Shown: positions 1 through 8,859, numbered from the stretch's first letter. The stretch: 64,000 nt of DNA from Maricaulis sp048270095 (GCF_048270095.1 NZ_JBLWTL010000009.1:42038-106037); one strand, 5' to 3'. A program made the numbers and translations. The notes: generated from the letters alone by a model not told the origin.

Positions 1-600
1 CGGAGCGGTGAGTGCGAAGCTCTGGCGCTGCTCGACGTGCAGGACATCCTCGCCGGCATCACGGATCCGCCAGATCTGGGCGCTCGCGCCATTGCCCAGA
101 ATCACCAGATCGACATAGCCGGCGCCCTCACGGTGCAGGCAGAGACCGGCCACACCGTCGGATGGCGTAGTCTCGGCCAGTGGCAGGTCGAGAACGCGAA
201 TACCGTCGGTGACGACGGCATAGCCCAGGACGGCGTTGGCGTCGGCGGAGGCCCCGAAGATCAGAGGCAGGTTTTCGCCGCGCAGCTGAAAGCCGGGCGC
301 TGTCGCCAGGCCAGAGAGCCGCACACCGGCATGGCGGGTGCGAAGCTCGCCATCGGCATCGTACAGGTCGAGCCCGCCCTCACGCGGCGCGGAGACAATC
401 AGGCCGAGCGAGGCGGCGTCGGGATTGGGCAGGAACGCGAGGGCCGCCGCGCCGCCTTGGGCCCTGACAAAGGCCGCGGTGACAAGGACTTCGCGATTGC
501 TGGCCTCGAGTGCGGCGGCCTCCTCGATGGCCTCCTCTGGCGTCGGGCCACACGCGGCCAGTGCGCTGAGCGCCGCCGCTACAAGGAGCGATCGCCCCAC
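1..600 (-). CDS. Beta-propeller phytase, lipoprotein (partial, C-terminus beyond window)
   Basis: The first 200 codons of a 3-phytase-type six-bladed propeller, which would hydrolyse phytate outside the cytoplasm. The GTG start at 598-600 is followed by a lipoprotein signal whose lipobox reads LAAC around residue 17. About residues 135-150 carry the phytase signature SDGVAGLCLHR, and a following stretch (YVDLVILGNGASAQIWRI) is typical of the family. The start codon lies inside the last 22 nt of the upstream PhoX-type phosphatase gene, so the two are translationally coupled, and both would release phosphate from organic sources. The rest of the gene runs off the left edge. An earlier in-frame start is not visible. 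Family call from sequence recall, not a search. Confidence 0.8.
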   Translation of the reverse strand, partial: MGRSLLVAAALSALAACGPTPEEAIEEAAALEASNREVLVTAAFVRAQGGAAALAFLPNPDAASLGLIVSAPREGGLDLYDADGELRTRHAGVRLSGLATAPGFQLRGENLPLIFGASADANAVLGYAVVTDGIRVLDLPLAETTPSDGVAGLCLHREGAGYVDLVILGNGASAQIWRIRDAGEDVLHVEQRQSFALTAP

Positions 601-1994
601 GGGCCGCGCACCGCGAAGGTGCGGCCGGGATAGCGCTGAATGTTGAAGAACAGGGTTGAACCATCGGGACTGAAACATGGACCGGTAATCTCACTCTTAT
701 TGCCGTCCGGGCCGGAGGCTGCGTTGCGGCCAATCGTATACATCTGACCGGCAGGCGTCACGCCGCGGATGTATTGGTCGTCACTGCCGTCTTCCAGCAC
801 GATCAGATCGCCCCAGGGTGCGACGCAGACATTGTCGCATTTCTCCATGATTTGCGGGTCATCGCTTTCGACGAAAAGTTGCAGGCGTGCGGGGTGGGCG
901 CTCTCGCCGGGCTGGCCTTCAAGCGGGCTGGGCTGGTAGCGCCAGATCTGGCCGATATGGGCCGGTCCGCCATCAGTGCTGGTGAAATAGCATTCGCCAT
1001 CGCCCCAATACAGGCCCTCGCAACGGCTGAAGTGGGCTGCGCCGGCGGCAACGGCGCGGATCCACAGATCGGCATTGGGTGATTCGACATCGTCGAGATC
1101 AACCCATTCAACCTCAATCCAGTCGCCTACAGCCACATCCGGGCCGGACTCGGCCCAGTTGCGAACATCGAGCCCGGGGCGGCCGCGGACCGCCAGCGCC
1201 TGCAGCCGGCCGCCCTGGCTCAGCTCGCCGGGGACATCCGGCAGGAAGCGGTAGAAGCAGGACCCGTCATATTCGTCTTCGGTCTCATAGACGACACCGG
1301 TATCGGGATCGATCGCCACGGCCTCATGGCGAAAACGGCCCATTGCCTTGAGCGGGACGGGGGCGACCAAACCTGTTGCGGACGCGGGGACTTCAAAACA
1401 ATAGCCGTGTTCGACCCGGGCAGCATCGCCGATTCCGACCGTGGTCTCCTCGCAGGTGATCCAGCTGCCCCAGGGTGTCACCCCACCGGCGCAATTATTA
1501 TAGGTCCCGACCAGGGAGAGATATTCTTCCTCGACGGCCAGTGTCTGCGGATCGAGCACGAGGTGGCTGGTGCCACCCAGATTGGGCAAGCCATCGGCGG
1601 TCCAGTCATGAACACGCGTGCGATCAATCCGGTCAAGGCGCTCATTGACCGGGCCGAACGGGGAGACCTCGACCTGTCCCGGGTTGAGCTCATGATTGCG
1701 CACCAGCACGATGCGGCCGTCATCGCGGGCGAAACAACCCATGCCGTCATAATCGCCGGGGGCGAGAAGACCGTCGGTCATCTCGTCGCCGACCGTGGAG
1801 AGCACCTGATAGGAGAAGCCACGGGGCAAATCGAAGAGCTCCGCCGGATCCGCCCTGAGCGGGCCGTAGCCCGTGACCTGGTTGATATAGCCGCCAATGT
1901 CGCGTGACTGACATCCTGCCAAACTTGCCAGCCCGGTGAATGCCGCTGATGTGGCGATTGAATTGCGCAGGAAAAGCCGGCGGGTGAGGGTCAT
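579..1994 (-). CDS. PhoX-family (DUF839) alkaline phosphatase-like protein, Tat-exported
   Basis: A 471-residue protein of the PhoX/DUF839 family; characterised members are calcium- and iron-dependent phosphatases of the periplasm. The N-terminus MTLTRRLFLRN has the Tat twin-arginine motif, followed by a hydrophobic stretch and a lipobox-like LAGC near residue 28. Conserved family stretches include LVRNHEL, NNCAGGVTPWGSWITCEET with its two cysteines, and a C-terminal GNKSEITGPCFSPDG segment. It is the first gene of a two-gene unit with the overlapping phytase gene. I looked for a Pho box upstream and could not support one. The length fits the shorter DUF839 proteins; substrate is inferred. 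Confidence 0.85.
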   Translation of the reverse strand: MTLTRRLFLRNSIATSAAFTGLASLAGCQSRDIGGYINQVTGYGPLRADPAELFDLPRGFSYQVLSTVGDEMTDGLLAPGDYDGMGCFARDDGRIVLVRNHELNPGQVEVSPFGPVNERLDRIDRTRVHDWTADGLPNLGGTSHLVLDPQTLAVEEEYLSLVGTYNNCAGGVTPWGSWITCEETTVGIGDAARVEHGYCFEVPASATGLVAPVPLKAMGRFRHEAVAIDPDTGVVYETEDEYDGSCFYRFLPDVPGELSQGGRLQALAVRGRPGLDVRNWAESGPDVAVGDWIEVEWVDLDDVESPNADLWIRAVAAGAAHFSRCEGLYWGDGECYFTSTDGGPAHIGQIWRYQPSPLEGQPGESAHPARLQLFVESDDPQIMEKCDNVCVAPWGDLIVLEDGSDDQYIRGVTPAGQMYTIGRNAASGPDGNKSEITGPCFSPDGSTLFFNIQRYPGRTFAVRGPWGDRSL

Positions 1995-2070
1995 GACGTG
2001 GCTCCGGGTCGCTCAGGAATGCTTTGCTAATACAAGCGCATCACGACGGGAAGATGACGATCACAGCCAG

Positions 2071-2092
2071 ATGCGGTATTATATAACCGCAT
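2071..2092. promoter_or_regulatory. Perfect 7-bp inverted repeat between phoX-like gene and rplM
   Basis: ATGCGGT and ACCGCAT are separated by eight A/T-only bases. It lies 77 nt upstream of the PhoX-like start and about 40 nt upstream of the proposed rplM -35 box, so it could be an operator or an AT-rich promoter element for either gene. No known regulator motif is recognised. Confidence 0.35.
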
Positions 2093-2132
2093 TCCTAGCT
2101 GTATAAAAACGCAGCGGAAATTCGTGTGCCGC

Positions 2133-2161
2133 TTGACCGGGCGAAAATCCCGCCCTACACC
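2133..2161 (+). promoter_or_regulatory. Putative sigma-70 promoter of rplM-rpsI
   Basis: TTGACC (2133-2138) and TACACC (2156-2161) are 17 bp apart. The -35 is a strong match, the -10 weak (3/6). It would give a leader of about 40 nt before the rplM start. No other candidate in this gap is better placed. Confidence 0.4.
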
Positions 2162-2209
2162 GCGCGCTCGAAACCAAACCCACGCCAGCAGGCATGAGGC
2201 AGGATAATT

Positions 2210-2674
2210 ATGAAAACCTTTTCCGCAAAGCCCGCGGATGTCGTCCACAAGTGGATCGTGATTGATGCGGAGGGGGTCGTTGTCGGCCGTCTTGCCGCTT
2301 TTGTTGCAACCCGTCTTCGTGGCAAGCATCGCCCGGATTTCACCCCGCACACCGATACCGGTGACCACGTCATCATCGTCAATGCCGAGAAGTGCGTCTT
2401 CACCGGCAAGAAGCGTGAAGACAAGCGCTATTATCGCCATACCGGTCACCCGGGCGGCATCAAGGAAACGAGCCCGGCCAAACTGCTCGACGGCCGTTTT
2501 CCCGAGCGCGTTCTGCAAAATGCGATCAAGCGCATGCTTCCCAAGGATAGCCCGCTCGCGCGTCAGCAATTCTCCAAGCTGCGTGTTTATGCCGGGACCG
2601 ATCACAAGCATGAGGCCCAACAGCCCGAGCTGATCGATTTCAAATCCATGAACTCCAAGAATTCGAGAGGCTGA
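2210..2674 (+). CDS. rplM: 50S ribosomal protein L13
   Basis: A 154-residue L13 of the 50S subunit. It carries the family core (WIVIDAEGVVVGRLA, then GDHVIIVNAEK, then YYRHTGHPGG and the ALKGMLPK-like segment AIKRMLPK). A short alphaproteobacterial N-terminal extension (MKTFSAKPADVVHK) precedes the core. The ATG sits about 50 nt after a plausible promoter. rpsI starts one base after the stop region, the usual L13-S9 operon. Confidence 0.98.
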   Translation: MKTFSAKPADVVHKWIVIDAEGVVVGRLAAFVATRLRGKHRPDFTPHTDTGDHVIIVNAEKCVFTGKKREDKRYYRHTGHPGGIKETSPAKLLDGRFPERVLQNAIKRMLPKDSPLARQQFSKLRVYAGTDHKHEAQQPELIDFKSMNSKNSRG

Positions 2675-2675
2675 T

Positions 2676-3170
2676 ATGTCTGAAGAAGCCCGCTCGCTCG
2701 ACGACCTGAAGGTCGTCATGAAAGCAGCCGATGCCGTCCAGGTTGAAGCTGAAACCGCTCCTGTCGAACCCCAGATCGACGCCCTCGGCCGTGCCTACGC
2801 GACCGGCAAGCGCAAGAACGCGATTGCCCGTGTGTGGATCAAGCGCGGTTCCGGCAAGATCACGGTCAATGGCCGCGACCAGGAAACCTATTTTGCCCGT
2901 CCGGTTCTGCGCATGTTGCTGCAGCAGCCGCTGGAATGTGCCGAACGCGTCAATGAGTTTGACGTTATCGCCACCGTCAAGGGCGGCGGTTTGTCCGGCC
3001 AGGCCGGTGCCGTGCGTCACGGTATCTCCAAGGCGCTGACCGCCTTTGAACCCGGCCTGCGTGGCGTCCTGAAAGCCGGTGGCTTCATGACCCGTGACAG
3101 CCGCGTCGTCGAGCGCAAGAAATACGGCCGCGCGAAAGCCCGTCGTAGCTTCCAGTTCTCGAAGCGCTAA
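2676..3170 (+). CDS. rpsI: 30S ribosomal protein S9
   Basis: A 164-residue S9. Residues about 35-164 are the conserved core (ATGKRKNAIARVWIK, GGGLSGQAGAVRHGISKAL, and the basic C-terminal tail KARRSFQFSKR that reaches the P-site tRNA). The first 35 residues are an acidic extension seen in alphaproteobacterial S9. It follows rplM directly and is closed by a strong terminator. Confidence 0.98.
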   Translation: MSEEARSLDDLKVVMKAADAVQVEAETAPVEPQIDALGRAYATGKRKNAIARVWIKRGSGKITVNGRDQETYFARPVLRMLLQQPLECAERVNEFDVIATVKGGGLSGQAGAVRHGISKALTAFEPGLRGVLKAGGFMTRDSRVVERKKYGRAKARRSFQFSKR

Positions 3171-3200
3171 TCGGTCACCCGATTATCGGCTACAAGAATT

Positions 3201-3235
3201 ACGGGCGGTTCCTTATGGGAGCCGCCCGTTTTTTG
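3201..3235 (+). terminator. Intrinsic terminator of rplM-rpsI
   Basis: ACGGGCGGTTCC and GGAGCCGCCCGT form a 12-bp stem with one G-T wobble, followed directly by TTTTTTG. It lies 31 nt after the rpsI stop and upstream of the convergent phaC end. Confidence 0.9.
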
Positions 3236-3290
3236 TTTGTGGTCCGGGCCGGGGTCCGACCAGACAGGGCCGGTCTGGCCCCGACGGAGA

Positions 3291-5306
3291 TCAGGATGAG
3301 GCGCTGGGTGTCTTGGTCCGGGCTTTGACGGGCCTCTTGGTCGCCGGCTTGCGCTTGGCTGAGGGTTTGGCTTTTGCAGCGGATTTGGCTTTTGCAGCCG
3401 GTTTCGGCTTCGCGGGTGTCGGTTCCGGCGCCGCTCCCTCAGTCCTTACCTCGTCCTTCGCATCGCTCCTGACCATTACATTATTGCCGGGCGCGTCCCG
3501 GATGACCGCTAGCTTGCCACTCCCTGGCTGTCGGGCTGCCACATCCTTGCCGGAGCGCTCGTACAGCCAGTCGCGCCAGTCGAGCCACCAGGAGCCGGGG
3601 GTTTCTGTCGCGCCATCGAGCCATTGCTCGACCGTGTCGGGCAGGGCCTCATTGCTCCAGTATTGATACTTGTGCGCGTCGGGATGATTGATCACGCCGG
3701 CGATATGACCGGATCCGGCCATCATGTAGCGCACCGGGCCACCGAAGAGCTTGGCGCCGCGATAGACCGACGGGTAGGGCGCGATATGGTCGTCGCGAGA
3801 GGCTTGCATATAGACCGGCGTCTGGACCGAGCCGAGTGCGAGCTTGACGCCGTTGAAATCCAGCTCGCCCTTGGCCAGCTTGTTGTCGCGATACATGTTC
3901 TTGAGATACCAGAGATGCAACGCCTTGGGCATGCGGGTCTGGTCGGCATTCCAGAACAGGAGGTCGAAGGCCTGCGGCTGGCGACCGAGCAGGTAATTAT
4001 TGACGACGAAGGACCAGACCAGATCATTTGATCGCAGCAGGTTGAAGGTATCCGCCATGGTCCGTCCGTCGAGCACGCCGCCCTGGGCGTCCATCAGGCG
4101 TTCGATTTCCTCGATCCAGACATCGTCAACGAAGAGCAGGAGTTCGCCGGCCAGTTCGAAATCGGTCTGGGCCGCGAAGAAGGTCGCCGAGGCGATCCGT
4201 TCCGGCGTTCCATTCGCCTCCAGCCAGGCCAGGGTCGAGGCGAGCAGGGTTCCGCCGACGCAATAGCCCACCGTATTGACCGAGGTTTCGCCGGTTGCGT
4301 CCTCGATGGCATCAATCGCGGCCAACAGGCCTTGATGCATATAGTCCTCGAAGGTCTTGTCCTTCAATTCCTTGCCCGGATTGACCCAGGAGATGAGGAA
4401 GACGGTGAAGCCCTGCTGGGTCAGCCAGCGGATCATGGAATTCTTTTCGCGCAGGTCGAGAATGTAGAATTTATTGATCCAGGGCGGCGCGATCAGAAGC
4501 GGGCGTGCCTTCACCGTTTCGGTGGTCGGCGCATACTGGATCAGCTCGATGATCTCGTTCTGGAACACGACCTTGCCGGGCGTGGTGGCCAGGTCGATGC
4601 CGACGCGGAACCCCTCCATATCGGTCTGGCGCAGGGCAAGACGGCCACCGCCCCCCGCCTGCAGATCCTCGACCAGGTTTTCCAGACCTTGCGTCAGATT
4701 GGCGCCATGGGTTCGCATCGTCTCGCGCAACACGTCCGGATTGGTCAGGGCAAAATTGGTCGGCGACAGGGCATCGGTCATCTGTTTGGTGAGGAATTCC
4801 ACCTTGCGCTTGGTGCGTTCATCAACGCCCTCTACGCCCTGGACCAGCCCCATCATGAAATGCTGGTTCATCAGATAGGATTGCTTGATCGCGTCGAAAA
4901 CCGGGTTCTCCGTCCAGTCATCACTGCGCCAGCGCTTGTCGCCCGGTTCCGGCTTGATGGTCGGTTCGACCGGCTTGTCCATCACCCGCCGCGTCGTATT
5001 ACTCCACAGATCGAGATAGCCCTTGGCCAGTTCGGCCTGGGCTTTCATCATCAGATCCGGCTGGGTGACGATATGTTGCCAGACTTCCTTGAATTCCGGC
5101 GCCGAATGGAAGGGATCGGCCTGCGGCATCACCGCCTCGCCCTCGAGCGCCTTTTGCATCACATTGGACATCAGCTTTTGCGACTGCAGCGAGGCCTGCA
5201 TCAGATTGCGTGATACCGTGTCGAGCGCGTCGAGTTCTGCCGCCGTCAGATTGGCCCAGGGATGGGTGGTATCGGCCTTGTCGTCGCTGCCGGAGCCGTG
5301 GGTCAT
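3291..5306 (-). CDS. phaC: Class I poly(3-hydroxyalkanoate) synthase with Lys/Ala/Pro-rich C-terminal tail
   Basis: Polymerises 3-hydroxyacyl-CoA into PHA on the granule surface. The alpha/beta-hydrolase core has the lipase-like box GYCVGGT with catalytic Cys349, then Asp506 (DDHIAPYPS) and His534 (GSGHIAGVINHP); the 157- and 28-residue spacings are close to those of the Ralstonia enzyme. The protein is 671 residues, longer than typical class I PhaC (about 590), because residues 630-671 form a basic low-complexity tail of AKPK/AAKAK units with about 14 Lys/Arg in 42. Such repeats occur in histone H1 and in the PHA-nucleoid linkers PhaF and PhaM. No phaA, phaB or phasin gene is adjacent. Divergent from the small lipoprotein gene. 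Confidence 0.96.
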   Translation of the reverse strand: MTHGSGSDDKADTTHPWANLTAAELDALDTVSRNLMQASLQSQKLMSNVMQKALEGEAVMPQADPFHSAPEFKEVWQHIVTQPDLMMKAQAELAKGYLDLWSNTTRRVMDKPVEPTIKPEPGDKRWRSDDWTENPVFDAIKQSYLMNQHFMMGLVQGVEGVDERTKRKVEFLTKQMTDALSPTNFALTNPDVLRETMRTHGANLTQGLENLVEDLQAGGGGRLALRQTDMEGFRVGIDLATTPGKVVFQNEIIELIQYAPTTETVKARPLLIAPPWINKFYILDLREKNSMIRWLTQQGFTVFLISWVNPGKELKDKTFEDYMHQGLLAAIDAIEDATGETSVNTVGYCVGGTLLASTLAWLEANGTPERIASATFFAAQTDFELAGELLLFVDDVWIEEIERLMDAQGGVLDGRTMADTFNLLRSNDLVWSFVVNNYLLGRQPQAFDLLFWNADQTRMPKALHLWYLKNMYRDNKLAKGELDFNGVKLALGSVQTPVYMQASRDDHIAPYPSVYRGAKLFGGPVRYMMAGSGHIAGVINHPDAHKYQYWSNEALPDTVEQWLDGATETPGSWWLDWRDWLYERSGKDVAARQPGSGKLAVIRDAPGNNVMVRSDAKDEVRTEGAAPEPTPAKPKPAAKAKSAAKAKPSAKRKPATKRPVKARTKTPSASS

Positions 5307-5389
5307 GCCGATTCCTTGTGTTCGAGTGGTGACTCAGGAGATGATGAGCGTATAGAAAGCCATACACGCGTCCAGCGTCAGGAGATAGC

Positions 5390-5728
5390 ATGACTTCGCC
5401 CCTTCGCTTGGCGGTTTTGCCGGTTGTGACAGTGTGCCTCCTACTGGGGGCCTGTTCGAGCTTCGAGCCGCTGGCCGACCAGAGTTCGACGCCGGACTGG
5501 GTGCGCGATCGGCTGGTGCATGATGTCGAGGGCCGCAAGGCACCGCCGGCGGTGGCTGCCGACAGCATGGCGGTCCGGGGCGCCGACCAGCTCGACCAGG
5601 CGGCCGCCGAAGTGTTGCGCCGTCGCGCGCAGCAGGCCGCCGAGATCGCTGTGATCGAGGCCGAGGGACGCCGCGCCGTTGATGATTTTGTCGCCGAGGG
5701 CCGCACCCGCACCACGCCGCCGCAATAA
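5390..5728 (+). CDS. Small lipoprotein of unknown function
   Basis: A 112-residue protein with a clear lipoprotein signal: hydrophobic LAVLPVVTVCLLLGACSS with the lipobox LGAC, Cys22 being the predicted lipidated residue. The mature part is charged and mostly helical with Ala/Arg/Glu-rich segments, and I recognise no domain. A GGAG-type ribosome-binding site lies upstream of the ATG. It is divergent from phaC and 65 nt upstream of glpX, so it may be the first gene of the glpX-recJ unit. Confidence 0.75.
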   Translation: MTSPLRLAVLPVVTVCLLLGACSSFEPLADQSSTPDWVRDRLVHDVEGRKAPPAVAADSMAVRGADQLDQAAAEVLRRRAQQAAEIAVIEAEGRRAVDDFVAEGRTRTTPPQ

Positions 5729-5793
5729 TCCAGTTTCCAGTCTGTAGACCATCCATGCGCCGCGACGAGCCGGCGCCCCACAGGAGAATGAGC

Positions 5794-6750
5794 ATGAGTG
5801 ACACGCGCGCCCTGAGCGATCTGGCCCTGATGGCGGTCAATGCCGCTGAATCGGCGGCGATTGCCGCTTCGGCCTGGATTGGCCGTGGTGAAAAGGAATC
5901 GGCGGACCAGGCTGCGGTTGATGCCTTGCGTACCGGCCTCAATGCGATGCCGATGCGCGGCCGTATCGTGATCGGTGAGGGTGAGCGCGACGAAGCACCC
6001 ATGCTGTTTATTGGTGAGGAAGTCGGCACGGGGACCGGGCCGGAGATTGATATCGCCCTCGATCCGCTCGAAGGCACGACGCTGACCGCCTGGGGCATGA
6101 ATAATGCGCTCGTCGTCGTCTCATTCAGCCCGCGCGGCGGTCTGCTCAATGCGCCCGACACCTATATGGACAAGATCGCGATCGGGCCTGGCTTGCCGGC
6201 CGGCGTCATCGATCTCGACGCGTCGCCGCAGGACAATGTCGTCAACCTGGCCCGCGCCAAGGGTGTCTCGCCGTCCGAAATCACGGTGTGTGTGCTCGAG
6301 CGCGAGCGTCATCAATACATTATCGATGGCGTCAAATCCGTTGGCGGCCGGGTGCGGCTGATCAGCGATGGCGATGTCGCCGGCATTATGGGCGCGGCTG
6401 GACTGGGCACCGGAGTCGATATGTATATCGGACGCGGCGGTGCGCCCGAGGGCGTGCTGGCCGCGTCGGCGCTGCGCTGTATCGGTGGCCAGATGCAGGC
6501 CCGCCTCTTTTTCCGCACCGATGATGAGCGTGAGCGCGCGCGCCGCATCGGCGTGACCGATCTCGACCGCAAATATGAGCTCGATGAGCTGGCGTCCGGC
6601 CAATGCCTGTTCGTGGCAGCGGGCGTGACCCAGGGAGATCTGGTTGATGCCGTGCGTCATGCCGACGGCATGGTCCACACGCATACACTGGTGCTGGATT
6701 CGGCTGACCATTCGGTGCGCCGCGTTCGCAGCGCCCGGCCAGAGGCCTGA
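5794..6750 (+). CDS. glpX: Class II fructose-1,6-bisphosphatase (GlpX)
   Basis: Hydrolyses fructose 1,6-bisphosphate in gluconeogenesis. The inositol-phosphatase-like metal site is visible as GEGERDEAPML followed by IALDPLEGTT; further family segments are MDKIAIGP and GRGGAPEGVLAA. Length 318 residues, standard for GlpX. An upstream in-frame ATG at 5755 exists, but the Shine-Dalgarno CAGGAG at 5781-5786 sits 7 nt before the ATG at 5794, and the protein from there (MSDTRALSDLALMAVNAAE) begins like other GlpX proteins. It is followed 34 nt later by recJ, an arrangement common in Caulobacterales. Confidence 0.95.
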   Translation: MSDTRALSDLALMAVNAAESAAIAASAWIGRGEKESADQAAVDALRTGLNAMPMRGRIVIGEGERDEAPMLFIGEEVGTGTGPEIDIALDPLEGTTLTAWGMNNALVVVSFSPRGGLLNAPDTYMDKIAIGPGLPAGVIDLDASPQDNVVNLARAKGVSPSEITVCVLERERHQYIIDGVKSVGGRVRLISDGDVAGIMGAAGLGTGVDMYIGRGGAPEGVLAASALRCIGGQMQARLFFRTDDERERARRIGVTDLDRKYELDELASGQCLFVAAGVTQGDLVDAVRHADGMVHTHTLVLDSADHSVRRVRSARPEA

Positions 6751-6784
6751 GCAGACCTGATCGGGCCGGAGGGGTGCGGACGGT

Positions 6785-8599
6785 ATGAGCCTGGAGACTG
6801 ATCCTCGCGAGGACGTGCCCGCCGCCTATCTCGGCGTTGAAAAATCACTGACCGGACGACGCTGGATTGCGCGGCCGGTCAATGAGCCCGATATCGCGGC
6901 CATCGCGCGCCAGCAGCAGATCTCTGACAGTCTGGCCCGTGTGCTGTCGGGGCGCGGCGTCGACCCCGGCGCGGCGGCTCAATTCCTGCGTCCGCGCCTC
7001 AAGGACAGCTTCCCCGATCCGTCGGATTTCCAGGACATGGACCGCGCCGCCAGTCTCGTCTGGGACGCACTTGATGCCGGCCGGTCACTCGCCGTGTTTG
7101 CCGACTATGATGTCGATGGTGCAACCTCGTCTGCCCAGCTTCGACGCTGGCTGCGCGCAGTGGGCCATGAGGCGATGCTCTATGTTCCCGATCGTGTCGC
7201 GGAAGGCTATGGGCCCAGCGCGGCGGCGTTCGACAGTCTTCGCGGGCAGGGCGCCGAGCTGGTCATCACGCTCGATTGTGGCGCGACCTCTCATGCCCCG
7301 CTCGAGCACGCCCGCGAGATCGGTCTCGATGTCATCGTGATCGACCACCATTTGATGGACGGGGATTTGCCGCCAACGGCCGCCCTGGTCAATCCAAACA
7401 GGCCCGACGACACGTCCGGCTGCGGACATCTGGCCGCGGCCGGGGTGACCTTCATCTTTCTCGTCGCGCTGAACCGGGAAGGGCGCCGGCGTGGCCGTTT
7501 TGAAGACGCGCCTGAACCCGATCTCATGCAATGGCTTGATCTGGCAGCGCTGGGCACGATTTGCGACGTGGTCTCGCTGACCAGCATTAATCGTGCCCTG
7601 ACCGCCCAGGGGCTCAAGGCGATGGGCAGCTGGCACAATCCGGGTCTGAGACAGCTCGCCCTTGTGGCCGGCATCAAGGAAGACAGCGCTACCACCTATC
7701 ATGCCGGCTTTCTGCTTGGCCCGCGAATCAATGCCGGCGGCCGTGTCGGCCGTTCTGATCTGGGCGCGCGGCTGCTCGCCACCGATGACGAGGACGAGGC
7801 CGCCGGGATCGCGGCCGAACTCGATGCGCTCAATACCGAACGCCGCGCCATTGAAGCCGAAGTGATGGAAGAGGCGCTGGCGCAGATTGAACGCCAGGGC
7901 CAGGACCGTGCCATTCTCGTGGCCTCCGGCGAGGGCTGGCATGCCGGCGTGATTGGCGTCGTCGCCGGCCGGGTCAAGGAACGCTATGGTAAGCCTGTGA
8001 TCATTATCGGGCTCGATACCGGCGTCTCGCCCGTCCTCGGCAAGGGATCGGGGCGTTCAGTCGCGGGCGTCAATCTCGGCGGTGCCATTTCGGCGGCGCG
8101 CCAGGCCGGCCTGCTGATTTCCGGCGGTGGCCATGCCATGGCCGGCGGTCTGACGGTCGATGCCGAACGCATTCACGAACTGGTGGCCTTTCTCGACGAG
8201 CGATTGGCTCCGGAACTGGCCGCCGCGACCGATGCGATGGCGTTGCGGCTCGACGGGCTTTTGACCGCGGCCGGGGTCTCGCCGGAACTGGCCGGCAGTT
8301 TCCAGGCCGCCGGCCCGTTCGGACAGGGCAATTCAGAGCCCCGATTCGCGCTGTCCGACCTGCGCGTGAGTTTTTCCCAGCGCGTCGGCAAGGATCATGT
8401 CCGCTTCACCCTGACCGATAGCGGCGGCGCGACCCTGCAGGGGATTTCCTTCCGCACGGCCGACGGACCCATCGGTGAGGCGCTGCTGGCCGCGGATGAA
8501 CGCCGCTGGCATGTGGCAGGGCGTGTTAAACTTGATCAATGGAACGGCCGAAACCGGGCCCAGTTCCAGCTTGAGGACATGGCAACAGCAATTCGCTGA
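6785..8599 (+). CDS. recJ: Single-stranded-DNA-specific exonuclease RecJ
   Basis: 5'-3' exonuclease acting in RecF-type recombination, base excision and mismatch repair. DHH-family motifs are in order: DYDVDGATS (motif I, about residue 103), LDCGATS, the name-giving DHHLMDGDLP (about residue 188) with NPNRPDD, and the DHHA1 C-terminal motif GGGHAMAGG (about residue 446), followed by an OB-fold region. Length 604 residues, normal for RecJ. A GGAGGGG sequence precedes the ATG by about 10 nt. Likely cotranscribed with glpX. Confidence 0.97.
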   Translation: MSLETDPREDVPAAYLGVEKSLTGRRWIARPVNEPDIAAIARQQQISDSLARVLSGRGVDPGAAAQFLRPRLKDSFPDPSDFQDMDRAASLVWDALDAGRSLAVFADYDVDGATSSAQLRRWLRAVGHEAMLYVPDRVAEGYGPSAAAFDSLRGQGAELVITLDCGATSHAPLEHAREIGLDVIVIDHHLMDGDLPPTAALVNPNRPDDTSGCGHLAAAGVTFIFLVALNREGRRRGRFEDAPEPDLMQWLDLAALGTICDVVSLTSINRALTAQGLKAMGSWHNPGLRQLALVAGIKEDSATTYHAGFLLGPRINAGGRVGRSDLGARLLATDDEDEAAGIAAELDALNTERRAIEAEVMEEALAQIERQGQDRAILVASGEGWHAGVIGVVAGRVKERYGKPVIIIGLDTGVSPVLGKGSGRSVAGVNLGGAISAARQAGLLISGGGHAMAGGLTVDAERIHELVAFLDERLAPELAAATDAMALRLDGLLTAAGVSPELAGSFQAAGPFGQGNSEPRFALSDLRVSFSQRVGKDHVRFTLTDSGGATLQGISFRTADGPIGEALLAADERRWHVAGRVKLDQWNGRNRAQFQLEDMATAIR

Positions 8600-8619
8600 A
8601 GTTTTTTCACATCAACGTC

Positions 8620-8648
8620 TTGCCACACGCCCCGGGCTTACGTATTAG
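8620..8648 (+). promoter_or_regulatory. Promoter of tRNA-Glu
   Basis: TTGCCA (8620-8625), a 17-bp spacer, and TATTAG (8643-8648). Transcription would begin about 10 nt before the tRNA. A nearly identical TTGCCT-17-CATAAG arrangement precedes the tRNA-Pro gene in this window. Confidence 0.7.
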
Positions 8649-8665
8649 ACGGCCCTCATCGCGTT

Positions 8666-8740
8666 GGGCCCTTCGTCTATCGGTTAGGACGCTAGGTTTT
8701 CAACCTGGAAAGAGGGGTTCAACTCCCCTAGGGCCTACCA
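8666..8740 (+). tRNA. tRNA-Glu (anticodon UUC)
   Basis: Full cloverleaf: acceptor GGGCCCT pairs with AGGGCCT (G1-U72 wobble), the anticodon loop TTTTCAA carries TTC at 34-36 between CTAGG and CCTGG, the T-arm is GAGGGGTTCAACTCCCC, and the CCA end is encoded. Confidence 0.95.
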
Positions 8741-8859
8741 CGCGATCTTCCACCCGATAATGTGTGCAAAATCACCCCTTCCGGGGACCGGAATGGTGTA
8801 TCGGGTACAGACATATCGGTAATGGTCTCGACGAGGCCGTCAGGCAGGGAGAGCCGGGC

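Noticed and set aside
1995..2070. Possible Pho box before the PhoX-like gene (CTGTGAT-like stretch on the minus strand).
   Set aside because: The second 11-bp unit does not match the repeat, so the tandem CTGTCAT pattern is not met.
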